A stretch of 64,000 nt of DNA, taken from NCBI RefSeq assembly GCF_022132145.1, contig NZ_JAJISP010000008.1:1-64000 (forward strand). The letters run 5' to 3'. Of this stretch, positions 9,526-18,100 are shown piece by piece. The notes under the pieces are model-generated. The model was not told where the DNA came from and did no database searches. It saw only the letters and a list, made by a program, of their open reading frames with translations. This DNA comes from Pseudomonas sp. MMS21 TM103 (GTDB taxonomy: Bacteria; Pseudomonadota; Gammaproteobacteria; Pseudomonadales; Pseudomonadaceae). Each line of letters begins with the position of its first letter. The stretch's first letter is position 1. The position numbers and the translations under genes are program-made.

Positions 9526-10928
9526 TGGGGCAAGACCTGGCGGACTTGCAGGCGCGTTTCGGTCCACGCTACCCGCGCTGGTTGCTGGGCATATTGATGA
9601 TCGGCAGCATGGCCATGGTCCTGGCCTCGACCAGTATCAATGTGGCCCTGCCCGCGATCATGCTGGATTTTTCGATTGGCCGGCCGCAGGCGCAGTGGCT
9701 GTCCACCGGTTTTCTCGCAGCCATGACGGCCGGTCTGTTATTGGCCGCTTGGGCGCACTCGCGTTTTGGCGCCAGGCGCACTGCGCAGTTCGGTCTGCTG
9801 CTGTTCGTGCTCAGTTCATTGCTGGCACTGGTTGCCCACGAAGCCTGGCAGCTGATTGCCCTGCGCATCGTCCAGGGGCTGTGTGCCGGGATCGTCCAGC
9901 CATTGGCAATGGTGTTGATCTTTCGCGTATTCGTTGGCGGCGGTCGAGGCATGGCCTTGGGACTTTACGGCCTGGGGGTGATGGTCGCGCCTACGGTGGG
10001 GCCGACCATTGGCGGCTATCTGGTCGATCATTTTGGCTGGGGTGCCGTGTTCTGGTTGCCACTACCCATGTGCGCCTTGGCGATGCTGGGCGGGCAGTGG
10101 TTGTTGCCCAGTCAGCGGGATAAAACCACGCCTTTTCTGGATATATGGGCGTTCATTTTGTTGTGTGTGGGCTTGTTTGCCTTGCTCGAAGCCCTGGCCG
10201 AGGCTCAGCGCTTTGCCTGGCTTGCGCCGCGAGTCTGGCTGCCTGGCCTGCTAGGTACATTGGCGTTCATTGCTTTTTTCACCCGGAGTTGGCGTAGCGC
10301 CAAGCCGCTATTGCCGTTGCGATTGTGGCGTAACCCGGGCTTTCGTAATGCCAGTTGGGTGGCCCTGACCTTGGGTATGGGCCTGTATGGCTCGACCTAC
10401 CTGATTCCGCTGTACCTGCAAACAGTCGAAGGCTATAGCGCCGGACGCGCCGGTTTGCTGCTATTGCCCACGGGAGTGCTGATGGGCGCCGCTTCATTTG
10501 TCGGTGGCTGGCTGAGCGATCGGCAGTCGGCAGCCTTGCTGCTGGTCAGCGGGTTGCTGATTTTCGCCTTGTCTGCTGCAGGTTTCGGTTGGCTTGAGCA
10601 AGGCGCCTCGTTTGCCGTGCTGTGCTTCTGGGCCTGTGTCGGGCGGGTCGGGCTCGGATTGCTGTTGCCAGCGCTGAGCACGGGTTCGCTGGACATCCTC
10701 AGCGCACATGAACTGGCGCTGGGTGCCGGTGCGATTACCTTCGTCCGACAACTGGGTGGTGCGTTTGGCGTCAACCTCTTGACGTTTTTTCTCGAGTGGC
10801 GCCATCGCAGCGAAGGGGGCGACCTGGTTGCCGAAGCCGTAGCATTCCAGCAGAGTTTCTGGCTGATGGCGGCGGTCTTTGCTCTGACTGTGCTGGCAGC
10901 TTGGCGCGTGCGCTCGACGAGGCGCTGA
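9525..10928 (+). CDS. MFS multidrug exporter, DHA2 (EmrB/QacA) family
   Basis: 467 aa inner-membrane transporter with about 14 hydrophobic segments. Motifs of the DHA2 family are visible: NVALPAIMLDF in the first helix, QWLSTGFLAA, and the motif C-like GVMVAPTVGPTIGGYLVD. It probably exports hydrophobic toxic compounds by proton antiport. No periplasmic adaptor gene is adjacent, so it either works alone or uses an adaptor encoded elsewhere. Control by the overlapping upstream MarR gene is expected. Confidence 0.88.
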   Translation: MGQDLADLQARFGPRYPRWLLGILMIGSMAMVLASTSINVALPAIMLDFSIGRPQAQWLSTGFLAAMTAGLLLAAWAHSRFGARRTAQFGLLLFVLSSLLALVAHEAWQLIALRIVQGLCAGIVQPLAMVLIFRVFVGGGRGMALGLYGLGVMVAPTVGPTIGGYLVDHFGWGAVFWLPLPMCALAMLGGQWLLPSQRDKTTPFLDIWAFILLCVGLFALLEALAEAQRFAWLAPRVWLPGLLGTLAFIAFFTRSWRSAKPLLPLRLWRNPGFRNASWVALTLGMGLYGSTYLIPLYLQTVEGYSAGRAGLLLLPTGVLMGAASFVGGWLSDRQSAALLLVSGLLIFALSAAGFGWLEQGASFAVLCFWACVGRVGLGLLLPALSTGSLDILSAHELALGAGAITFVRQLGGAFGVNLLTFFLEWRHRSEGGDLVAEAVAFQQSFWLMAAVFALTVLAAWRVRSTRR

Positions 10929-11225
10929 CAGCCGGTACGCTGCCAGCAGGCTGGGTGGCTGTCTGGGTCATTTTATTGACTACTCTCCAGTGCATTTGCG
11001 TATGATGGCCACCTGCCTTATTACTCGGCGAGCACTAACAGGACACCTGTTCAGGCGTGCACGCTGGAAAATCATGGCCATACTCACCTATTAGCCGGGT
11101 TCGACATGGAGTGTCTCCCCGACGTACGAATTTGCTGCACCCACTGTTTTCACCACTGACGGATACGCACGCCTAGGCGTGGAGTGGTGTGACGACTCGG
11201 GAGCGGAGTCAGCGGGAGAGTTCAT
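10929..11225. other. Intergenic region upstream of the FimV-family gene
   Basis: 297 bases without a credible frame. It holds the promoter and leader of the following gene, including TTATTGACT at about 10973 and a GGGAG ribosome site just before the ATG. I see no known riboswitch or RNA gene. Confidence 0.4.
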
Positions 11226-13280
11226 ATGTCTCGAGTCCGGCAATTGCTGTTCGGCCTTGCTTCAAGCTCGGCATTCTATTCCGGTGTAGTGCCAGCCTTG
11301 GGGCTGGGCGAAATCACCCTGCATTCAGCACTTAATCAGCCGCTAGAGGCTGAAATCGAATTGTTGCAAGTTGCCGATCTTTCCAGCGGTGATCTGCTGG
11401 TGCGGCTTGCTTCTGCCGATGTATTCAGTCGCTCTGGTGTCGATCGTCTGTTCTTTCTCAATGATCTGCGCTTCACCCCTTTGCTGCGCGGCAGCAAAAG
11501 CGTGATTCGTGTGGTGTCGAGTCAGCCGGTGCGTGAGCCCTATTTGAACTTCATAGTCGAAGTGGCGCGGCCCAATGGCGCGCTGCTGCGCGAATATACC
11601 CTGTTGCTCGATCCGCCCGGTTCATCGGCCTACCGTACTGTCGCCGCCGTGCCAAAGGTACGGGCAGCGTCCGAGCGGCCGGTGGTTTCGGCAGCGACCG
11701 CTGTTGCCACTGCACCTCGCGTTATGCCGGCAGCCGAAGCGGGTGCGCGTTATCAGGTTGTCAGTGGCGACAGCCTGTGGAAGATCGCCGCCGGCTTGCG
11801 CGCTGCCGGTAGCCAGACCTCGCAGCAGGCGCTGATGCGCGATATCCATGCGCTCAATCCGCAGGCATTCGGTCGTGGTGACATTAACCGCCTGCAGGCT
11901 GGGGCCGACTTGCTGCTACCGGATTCAGCCCAGGCGGGTAGTGCGCCGATTGCCAGTGCAGAAGCCTTTGCGCCAGTCGACCCGCCAGTCGACCCGCAGG
12001 TTGAGCAGGTGGCACAAATGCAACGTCGCCTGGATCAGGAGTTGCTCAGCCAGGCAGAGGAGAACCTCAGGCTGCACCAGAGCATCACTGATCTGCAGGC
12101 GCAGTTGCAGCAGCTGCAGGAACAGGTGGGCGACAAGGACCGGCAGCTGGCTGAATTGCAAACCCAGTTAGTGGCGCGTCCTGCTCTGGCACCAACGTCT
12201 ACGGCACCTGTCGCGGCGGAACCTTCGCGGGTTGAGCTAGGCGAGTCAGCCGAGACGCCGAGTCGCAACTGGTTCAGCGTCGCTGCGGCTGCGCTGGTCT
12301 TGCTGCTCGCTGGCCTGCTAGGGCTGTTCTGGCGTAACCGGCAGCCATCGTCACCCTTGACTCAACAGGTTCAGCCAATACCCGAGCCTGTGGTGACGGT
12401 GCCTGAGCCTGATGCGCCGCTGCTGAAAAGCGTGCCTCCAGCTGCACGGGTCAGCCAGGCAGCGGTTGCTGCAGCTACTCCCCCGGATGCATTGGAAGGC
12501 GCGAATATCTACATCGCCTATGGCCGCTTCGGTGAGGCCGCGGTGATCCTCGGCAAGGCGCTGGATGTGCAGCCGGAGCGCAGTGATATTCGCTTCCGTC
12601 TGCTGGAGGTGTTGGCCCAGCAAGGTAATGCCCAGGCCTTCGCCGAAGAAGAAGCGAAATTGCGCGCTGCCGGTTTCACTGCGGCGCGTATCGATCAGCT
12701 CAAGGCGCGTCATCCCGGGTTGCGCGATGCCTTGGTGACTGGCGAGATGCTGGACGATGCCACGCTGGTGCTGGACGAGCCGCCGTTGCAAGCGCCGGTG
12801 CAAGAGGAAGGGCTACTGGACGATGATTTTCAGCTCAATCTGGATGACCTGTCGCTGGACGCGGATTGGGACCTGGTGAGTCCGTTTCCAACCAGCATGC
12901 GAAAGCAGGGTGCAGCCTCGGTGCCGGAGTTTTCCGAACGTGACGACGTGCCGGAGGCCTTTGAGTCGGCTGGTCATCGCGATGCACGCAGTCCATTTGC
13001 CCAGACCATGCTGGTCGAAGAAGCATCGGCAGATGACTGGTTGCAGGAAGATCTGAGCGAAGGTTTCCTTAACCAACCCCCGGCCGGTGACAGCAACCTG
13101 TTGCACGACCTCGATCAGTTGGCCGGGAACCACGATAATCTGACCAAGCTCAACCTGGCACTGGCATACATCGATCAAGGCAGTCTGGAAAGCGCGTGTA
13201 ACATCCTCAATGAAGTCATCAACGATGGGGATGACGAGGAAAAACAGGAAGCTCGCGAGTTGCTGGCGAAAATTGCCTGA
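11226..13280 (+). CDS. FimV-family polar/pilus assembly protein (LysM, TM, TPR)
   Basis: 684 aa. A signal sequence is followed by the FimV N-terminal domain (LGEITLHSALNQPLEAEIEL), then a LysM-like peptidoglycan-binding motif (YQVVSGDSLWKIA, about 176-235), a coiled coil (about 260-315), one TM (about 348-368), a TPR pair (about 420-480) and an acidic tail ending in the FimV C-terminal signature (NLTKLNLALAYIDQGS). FimV/HubP proteins organise the cell pole and support type IV pili. It is shorter than canonical FimV (about 900 aa) and is not beside asd or truA, the usual fimV neighbours, so it may be a paralogue. I therefore withhold the gene symbol. Confidence 0.85.
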   Translation: MSRVRQLLFGLASSSAFYSGVVPALGLGEITLHSALNQPLEAEIELLQVADLSSGDLLVRLASADVFSRSGVDRLFFLNDLRFTPLLRGSKSVIRVVSSQPVREPYLNFIVEVARPNGALLREYTLLLDPPGSSAYRTVAAVPKVRAASERPVVSAATAVATAPRVMPAAEAGARYQVVSGDSLWKIAAGLRAAGSQTSQQALMRDIHALNPQAFGRGDINRLQAGADLLLPDSAQAGSAPIASAEAFAPVDPPVDPQVEQVAQMQRRLDQELLSQAEENLRLHQSITDLQAQLQQLQEQVGDKDRQLAELQTQLVARPALAPTSTAPVAAEPSRVELGESAETPSRNWFSVAAAALVLLLAGLLGLFWRNRQPSSPLTQQVQPIPEPVVTVPEPDAPLLKSVPPAARVSQAAVAAATPPDALEGANIYIAYGRFGEAAVILGKALDVQPERSDIRFRLLEVLAQQGNAQAFAEEEAKLRAAGFTAARIDQLKARHPGLRDALVTGEMLDDATLVLDEPPLQAPVQEEGLLDDDFQLNLDDLSLDADWDLVSPFPTSMRKQGAASVPEFSERDDVPEAFESAGHRDARSPFAQTMLVEEASADDWLQEDLSEGFLNQPPAGDSNLLHDLDQLAGNHDNLTKLNLALAYIDQGSLESACNILNEVINDGDDEEKQEARELLAKIA

Positions 13281-13319
13281 AGGCACGGTTCAAGCCATCA
13301 GCAGACTTCAGCTTCATCT

Positions 13320-13359
13320 AAAAGGCTCGCTTACCCGCGCAAGGTAAACGGGCCTTTTT
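13320..13359 (+). terminator. Rho-independent terminator of the FimV-family gene
   Basis: Arms 13320-13335 and 13343-13358 pair at 14 of 16 positions around a 7-base loop. The right arm ends in a T-run. Confidence 0.85.
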
Positions 13360-13419
13360 CGTTGCAGGCTAGAGTGTCGGGCGGGGTTATCATGATTGTT
13401 TACGAAGGCAGAGTGTTTT

Positions 13420-13713
13420 ATGTCCAGCGGCAAAGTCGAAGTGACCATCATCTATTGCACTCAGTGCCAGTGGCTGTTGCGCGCGGCCTGGCTGGCCCAG
13501 GAGCTGCTGTCGACCTTTGCCGATGATCTTGACAGGGTCAGCCTGCAACCTGGCACCGGCGGGGTGTTTCGCATCACCTGTGATGGTGTGCAGATATGGG
13601 AACGCAAAGCCGACGGTGGTTTTCCCGAAGCCAAGGTGCTCAAGCAGCGCTTGCGCGATTTGATCGATCCGACCCGGGATCTTGGCCACGCTGATCGTTC
13701 GGTCGATACCTGA
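13420..13713 (+). CDS. SelT/SelW/SelH (Rdx) family redox protein, Cys form
   Basis: 97 aa thioredoxin-like protein. The family motif CxxC is CTQC (Cys13, Cys16) right after the first strand (VEVTIIYCTQC), in place of the selenocysteine found in animal relatives. The GTGGVFRITxDGxxIWERKADGGFPEAKxLKQ segment is the Rdx family core. The substrate is unknown. The ATG at 13420 is preferred because the homologous region begins there. An in-frame TTG at 13396 would add only eight residues. Confidence 0.85.
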   Translation: MSSGKVEVTIIYCTQCQWLLRAAWLAQELLSTFADDLDRVSLQPGTGGVFRITCDGVQIWERKADGGFPEAKVLKQRLRDLIDPTRDLGHADRSVDT

Positions 13714-13819
13714 TCGCTCGCGCGGCAGCGCTTTGCTGGATTGATGAGCATTCTGGCGATCAGGGCAACTTACTGAGCCCGGCCACCCTGGGTCGTAACA
13801 ATTCCGCGAAGCTGGTTTG

Positions 13820-13843
13820 GCTGATCGATCGGTCAGCTTTTTT
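13820..13843 (+). terminator. Probable Rho-independent terminator
   Basis: A short GCTGA...TCAGC stem is followed by six T residues, about 110 bases after the Rdx gene. The rest of the 271-base gap up to the next gene shows nothing recognisable. Confidence 0.6.
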
Positions 13844-13984
13844 GTTCCTGGGCTTGTTCTCAAACTGTCTCGGCGCTAGGGTTGCCAGCTCTGTAGGCTA
13901 GCTGAAAGGATGTTTGATTCTAGTGAAAAGCACGCATGAAACCTGGTCTCCATTGTCTTTGCGATCGACCCGGATCGCGGCCAA

Positions 13985-15148
13985 TTGAACGCGCCCTCTA
14001 GAGCGCTGTTGCTGTTGGCGCTGGTGGTGGCAGCGATCAATCTGCGCCCTGGGATCACCTCGCTGGCGCCGCTGATCGAACGGATTGCCGACGAGTTGGC
14101 GTTGAACCGGAGCCTGATCAGTCTGACCACGGCATTGCCGGTACTGTGCATGGGACTGCTGGCACCTGTTGCGCCGCGCCTGGCTCTGCGCCTGGGACTG
14201 GAGCGCACCATCGCCTTGTGCATGGGGGTGATTTCGGCCGCCTTGCTGATGCGCCTGGCTGGCCAGTCCAGTACGGTGCTGATAGCCAGTGCGGTGCTGC
14301 TCGGCGCTGCGATTGCGATTGCCGGACCGTTGCTGTCAGGCTTTATCAAGCGCCACTTCGTTGGTCAGATGGGCACCGTAGTCGGCTGGTATTCCTTGAG
14401 CATGGCTGTAGGCGGCGCGGCTGGCGCCGTGCTGACGGCGCCAGCCACGCAACTGTTCGGCGACAGTTGGCCCCGGGGGCTGGCGGTCTGGGCCTTGCCC
14501 GCGGTAGTGGGGTTGCTGTTGTGGCTGTGGCTGCCCAATCGCGTGGAGTCCTCAGAGGCTGCAGAAGCCGGTAGCGGTTTGCCCTGGAATCAACCACGTG
14601 CCTGGCTGATCAGCTGCTTTTTCGCGATTCAGGCCGGTCTGTTCTATGCCCTGGCAACCTGGGCGGTGGCGCGTTACCACGAGGCAGGCTTGACCCTGTT
14701 GCACAGCAATGCGCTATTCAGTATTTCGATGCTGATGGGCATGCCCAGCGCGTTCCTGTTGCCCTGGTTGGCCCAGCGTTTCGGCAATCGCTATGCCTTG
14801 TTGGTCGGCTGTGGCTTGGTGTCATCCCTCAGCCTGGCGATGATCACCTTTGTGCCGACCTTCGCACCAGAATTCTGGGCGGTGAGCATCGGCTTCGGTC
14901 TTGGCGGCTCATTTGCCTTGTCCCTGGTGCTGCCGTTGTACGAGGCGGGCTCGCCGCTGGCGGTCAGTCGCTGGACCGCGATGATGCTCTGCATGGGCTA
15001 CAGCATGGCGTGCCTGACGCCGGTCCTGACCGGTCTGGCGCGCGACCTGGCGGGTCACTATCAATTGCCGTTCATGGTGCTGACCAGCCTGGCGCTGCTG
15101 ATGACAGCGCTGGCCTGGGTCATGCGCCACGGCCCCCGCCATTCCTGA
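13985..15148 (+). CDS. MFS transporter, CynX/NimT family
   Basis: 387 aa with about 12 hydrophobic segments. The N-terminal motif NLRPGITSLAPLIERI and the GPLLSGFIKRHF loop are characteristic of CynX/NimT-type permeases (cyanate or 2-nitroimidazole related). The start is a TTG at 13985, the only in-frame start near the family N-terminus, with no strong ribosome site. It is monocistronic as far as can be seen. The substrate cannot be told from sequence. Confidence 0.82.
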   Translation: MNAPSRALLLLALVVAAINLRPGITSLAPLIERIADELALNRSLISLTTALPVLCMGLLAPVAPRLALRLGLERTIALCMGVISAALLMRLAGQSSTVLIASAVLLGAAIAIAGPLLSGFIKRHFVGQMGTVVGWYSLSMAVGGAAGAVLTAPATQLFGDSWPRGLAVWALPAVVGLLLWLWLPNRVESSEAAEAGSGLPWNQPRAWLISCFFAIQAGLFYALATWAVARYHEAGLTLLHSNALFSISMLMGMPSAFLLPWLAQRFGNRYALLVGCGLVSSLSLAMITFVPTFAPEFWAVSIGFGLGGSFALSLVLPLYEAGSPLAVSRWTAMMLCMGYSMACLTPVLTGLARDLAGHYQLPFMVLTSLALLMTALAWVMRHGPRHS

Positions 15149-15255
15149 TCAGGCGAGTGTGAGTCGGCCGGCAAAGTGACAAAGTTTCCCAGCAGTTCCT
15201 TTCTCGGCATTCGGTGCTGTGATAGAAGGCAGCCTTGATTTTCTGGAGTACCCGT

Positions 15256-15684
15256 GTGGAGTCCGAATCCATTGTTTATGGTTGCATTCGCGACTGGCCG
15301 TCCGATAGCCCGGCGCAGAGTCGCCGGCGCCGTGAGATCAACCACCAGGTGCTGGGTGAGTTGCCGGCTGGCGAGGCCTGGCCATTTCTGGGTCGCGAGA
15401 TGTTTGCCTTTTGCCAGCAGCCCGGAGAAGGTCTGTATCAGACCCAGGTGATTCACTTCGGTGCCAGTTACCGCGCGGTCGAGTACGAGTGGAGTCTGTG
15501 GGTCGAGCAGTTCGAAACGCTGCTCAAACGCTTGTACTGGGCCAGCGCCGTGGTGCATCTGGAAACCGAACTGAACGGCACCCATACCTTCCGCTGGGAG
15601 TCGGACAACGCTGGTCACAGTCCTCAGGAGGGCGAGCTTCGGGTGCGTTGCGCCTGGGAGCGCGAAGGCGGCTTGCGCGGCTGA
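15256..15684 (+). CDS. Conserved hypothetical protein
   Basis: 142 aa, soluble, with many Trp and Glu residues and no signal peptide or TM. The GTG at 15256 is chosen because GGAG lies 7 bases upstream. I do not recognise a domain. The opening ESIVYGCIRDW and a central RAVEYEWSLWVEQFETLLKRLYW stretch look like a compact alpha/beta fold. The gene stands alone between the CynX-like permease and convergent dacB. Confidence 0.65.
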   Translation: MESESIVYGCIRDWPSDSPAQSRRRREINHQVLGELPAGEAWPFLGREMFAFCQQPGEGLYQTQVIHFGASYRAVEYEWSLWVEQFETLLKRLYWASAVVHLETELNGTHTFRWESDNAGHSPQEGELRVRCAWEREGGLRG

Positions 15685-15711
15685 ATGCCGGGTAGCCGCC
15701 TACCTCCGTGT

Positions 15712-17151
15712 TCAGGGTTTGGGTTGGCGATAGAGGTCGAGCAGTACCTGGTCGAGAATCGATGATGCGCCCCAGGGCCGCGAATCATTGAGAATCGCCA
15801 CCACCGCCCAACTGTTGCCATTGCTGTCGCGGCTGTAGCCGGCGATGGCGCGTACATTGTTCAGGGTACCGGTCTTGATATGCGCCTCACCGGCCAGGGC
15901 AGTGCGGTGCAAGCGTTTGCGCATGGTGCCGTCCATGGCCACCAGCGGAAGGGAGCTGATGAATTCGGCGGCATAGGGGCTTTTCCAGGCAGCCTGGAGT
16001 AGCTGGGCCATTTCACGCGCGCTGACGCGTTCGTCACGCGACAGCCCGGAGCCGTTCTCGATGACCAGGTGCGGGGCAGTAAGGCCCTTGCGCGCCAACC
16101 AGCTGCGGATCACCCGCTGGGCAGCCTTGGCGTCGTCGCCGTCGGCCTCATTGCGAAACTGCGCGCCGAGGCTCAGAAACAACTGACGGGCCATGGTGTT
16201 GTTACTGTATTTGTTGATGTCGCGGATGATCTCCACCAGGTCCGGGGAGAAGGCGCGAGCAAGCAGGCGCGCATCTTGCGGTACATCGGCGAGGCGATCC
16301 TTGCCGAGGATCTTGCCGCCCAGTTCCTGCCAGATGGCCCGCACGGTGCCGGCGGTATAATCAGGGTGGTCGAGCAGGGACAGGTAGGTCTGGGCGCTGC
16401 AGCCTTCTGCCAGCTTGCCGGTGACGATCACGGTAGTACCGTCGAACTGTTTCACCGGGTTGTAGCGCACATCCGGCCAGCCTGGACACTTGGCTGATGG
16501 CAGGGCCTTGACCCGATTGTCGATGCGGATCTCGGCAATCGGTGGTTCGACCGCGATGTGCACCTTGCCGCCGTCGTTACGCGCGACGAAGCGCACTGCC
16601 TTGAGGTTGACCAGCAAGGCGTCGGGGGTGACCAGATAAGGTTTGTTGGTGTCGCCGCCGTCATCGTTGAAAGTCGGCAGCGCGGGCTGGTTGAAGTGGC
16701 TGCGGTCAAGTACCAGATCGCCGCTTATCTGGTGCACGCCGTTGGCGCGCAGGTCTCGTAGCAGCAGCCAGAGTCGCTCCATGTTCAGCTTGGGGTCGCC
16801 ACCGCCTTTTAGGAACAGGTTACCGTGCAGTACGCCGTCTTTCAGCGGGCCGTCGGTGTAGAACTCGGTTTTCCACTGGTGTGTCGGGCCGAGCAGTTCC
16901 AGCGCGGCAAAGGTGGTCACCAGTTTCATGGTCGAAGCCGGATTGATCGACACGTCGGCGTTGAAGAAGGTGCTGTTGCCGGGGCCGGTAAGCGGCAGGG
17001 TGACCACCGACAGCGATTGGGTGCTGATCTTGCTGGCTTTCAGCGATTGCTGAACCTTATGTGACAGACCGCTGTTGGCGGTGGCCTGCAAGGGCAGGGC
17101 GAACGGCAGGAGCAAGCCGGCGATAACCAGCGTACGCAAGGTGTTGATCAT
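15712..17151 (-). CDS. dacB: D-alanyl-D-alanine carboxypeptidase/endopeptidase (PBP4, DacB)
   Basis: Class C low-molecular-weight penicillin-binding protein, 479 aa, acting in the periplasm on peptidoglycan stem peptides and cross-links. The start at 17151 gives a clean signal peptide (MINTLRTLVIAGLLLPFAL) and has GGAGGG upstream. The longer frame from 17214 adds a hydrophilic stretch that I reject. Active-site motifs are SxxK as STMK (Ser73-Lys76), SxN as YSNN (in INKYSNNTMARQL) and KTG (IKTGTLNN). The long insert between SxxK and SxN is typical of PBP4. In Pseudomonas, loss of DacB is known to induce AmpC. Confidence 0.93.
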   Translation of the reverse strand: MINTLRTLVIAGLLLPFALPLQATANSGLSHKVQQSLKASKISTQSLSVVTLPLTGPGNSTFFNADVSINPASTMKLVTTFAALELLGPTHQWKTEFYTDGPLKDGVLHGNLFLKGGGDPKLNMERLWLLLRDLRANGVHQISGDLVLDRSHFNQPALPTFNDDGGDTNKPYLVTPDALLVNLKAVRFVARNDGGKVHIAVEPPIAEIRIDNRVKALPSAKCPGWPDVRYNPVKQFDGTTVIVTGKLAEGCSAQTYLSLLDHPDYTAGTVRAIWQELGGKILGKDRLADVPQDARLLARAFSPDLVEIIRDINKYSNNTMARQLFLSLGAQFRNEADGDDAKAAQRVIRSWLARKGLTAPHLVIENGSGLSRDERVSAREMAQLLQAAWKSPYAAEFISSLPLVAMDGTMRKRLHRTALAGEAHIKTGTLNNVRAIAGYSRDSNGNSWAVVAILNDSRPWGASSILDQVLLDLYRQPKP

Positions 17152-17387
17152 GGGTAGATACCCTCCAGTTGAGGGATGGTGGTCACGAGTGACATGTACG
17201 GAAGGTGTCTTCAAGGTTTTGTGAGTCGCCGCACATTATGCCCGAGGGCCGAGATGCTTGCGCTGCTCTATGACCGGCGTAAATGCTTTGCTCAGTGTAG
17301 CGCCTGTCGCCTGGCTGGCAGAGAGGCGGGCAATTCACACGGCAAGCTGCTAAAGTGCCGCGCGTTATCACTTTTGAGGATTGTTCC

Positions 17388-17732
17388 ATGGCTACTAACC
17401 GTTCCCGCCGTCTGCGCAAAAAACTCTGCGTGGATGAATTCCAGGAGCTGGGTTTTGAGCTGAACCTGAACTTCAAAGACGATCTGGCCGAAGAGGCCAT
17501 TGATGCATTCCTCGATCAGTTTCTGCGTGACGCCATGACCGCCAACGGTCTTGGTTATGTCGGCGGCGATGACTATGGTCTGGTATGCCTGGCCAAGCGT
17601 GGCTCGGTCAGCGAAGAGCAGCGTGCCCAGGTCGAAGCTTGGTTGAAGGGTCGTGATGAGCTGGTCGACATTACTGTCAGCCCGCTGATGGATGTCTGGT
17701 ATCCGGAAAGCACTATCAATACTCCGGCCTGA
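17388..17732 (+). CDS. yggL: YggL family 50S ribosome-binding protein (DUF469)
   Basis: 114 aa basic-start protein (MATNRSRRLRKKLCVDEFQELGFELN). The family signature is followed by an acidic helix and the WYPESTIN-like end. In E. coli, YggL associates with the 50S subunit. The start at 17388 has TGAGGA upstream. It is divergent from dacB. Confidence 0.88.
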   Translation: MATNRSRRLRKKLCVDEFQELGFELNLNFKDDLAEEAIDAFLDQFLRDAMTANGLGYVGGDDYGLVCLAKRGSVSEEQRAQVEAWLKGRDELVDITVSPLMDVWYPESTINTPA

Positions 17733-17995
17733 TGTTCGCCGGCTGGGCATGCAATATGCCCAGCCGTTGCTTCACCTTCCATTCCATGCAGGCTTTTTCG
17801 TTACACCCCCCCTCTCTCCTGTATGACAATCTGATTCGGCAAGAGTTTATCAAGCCCAGCGGCCGCCTTGTCTGTCAGCCCAGCCTTGCTCAGTACCGCG
17901 CAGTTATCAATCTCGTCGATCTGTTGTGCCTGCATGAAGCGTTTGTCTTAGCGCCGACAGGTTTTCGTGCGCACGAATAGCCAGGCAGTCTCGGG
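17733..17995. other. Non-coding or decayed stretch between yggL and the sensor relic
   Basis: About 260 bases with only short frames. One minus-strand frame of 41 codons (about 17935-17810) is interrupted upstream by a stop and is not recognisable. This interval probably marks where the rest of the HD-GYP domain of the upstream sensor gene was deleted. Confidence 0.45.
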
Positions 17996-18100
17996 TCAAC
18001 GAGGGTGAGCAAGCACCCGGGTGAATTTCACTACGCGCTGGCAGTGGCCTGCGAAGTCGGGGCTTTTGGCGTCGATGGCGCGGGCGATCAGTTGGATAAG
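17996..18100 (-). pseudogene. Out-of-frame remnant of an HD-GYP domain
   Basis: Just before the stop of the sensor frame, reading shifts. In the neighbouring minus-strand frame, the sequence continues as LIQLIARAIDAKSP, then GHCQRVVKFTRVLAHPR and a stop at 17996-17998. HD-GYP phosphodiesterases of this architecture characteristically read LIQLIAGAIDAKSPYTGGHCQRV at this point. Only two bases stand where a serine-like codon is expected (around 18101-18102), which indicates a one-base deletion. All downstream catalytic HD and GYP motifs are missing. Confidence 0.7.

Noticed and set aside
17810..17935. 41-codon minus-strand frame downstream of the broken sensor
   Set aside because: It is preceded by an in-frame stop, has no ribosome site, and its translation is not recognisable as HD-GYP or anything else.
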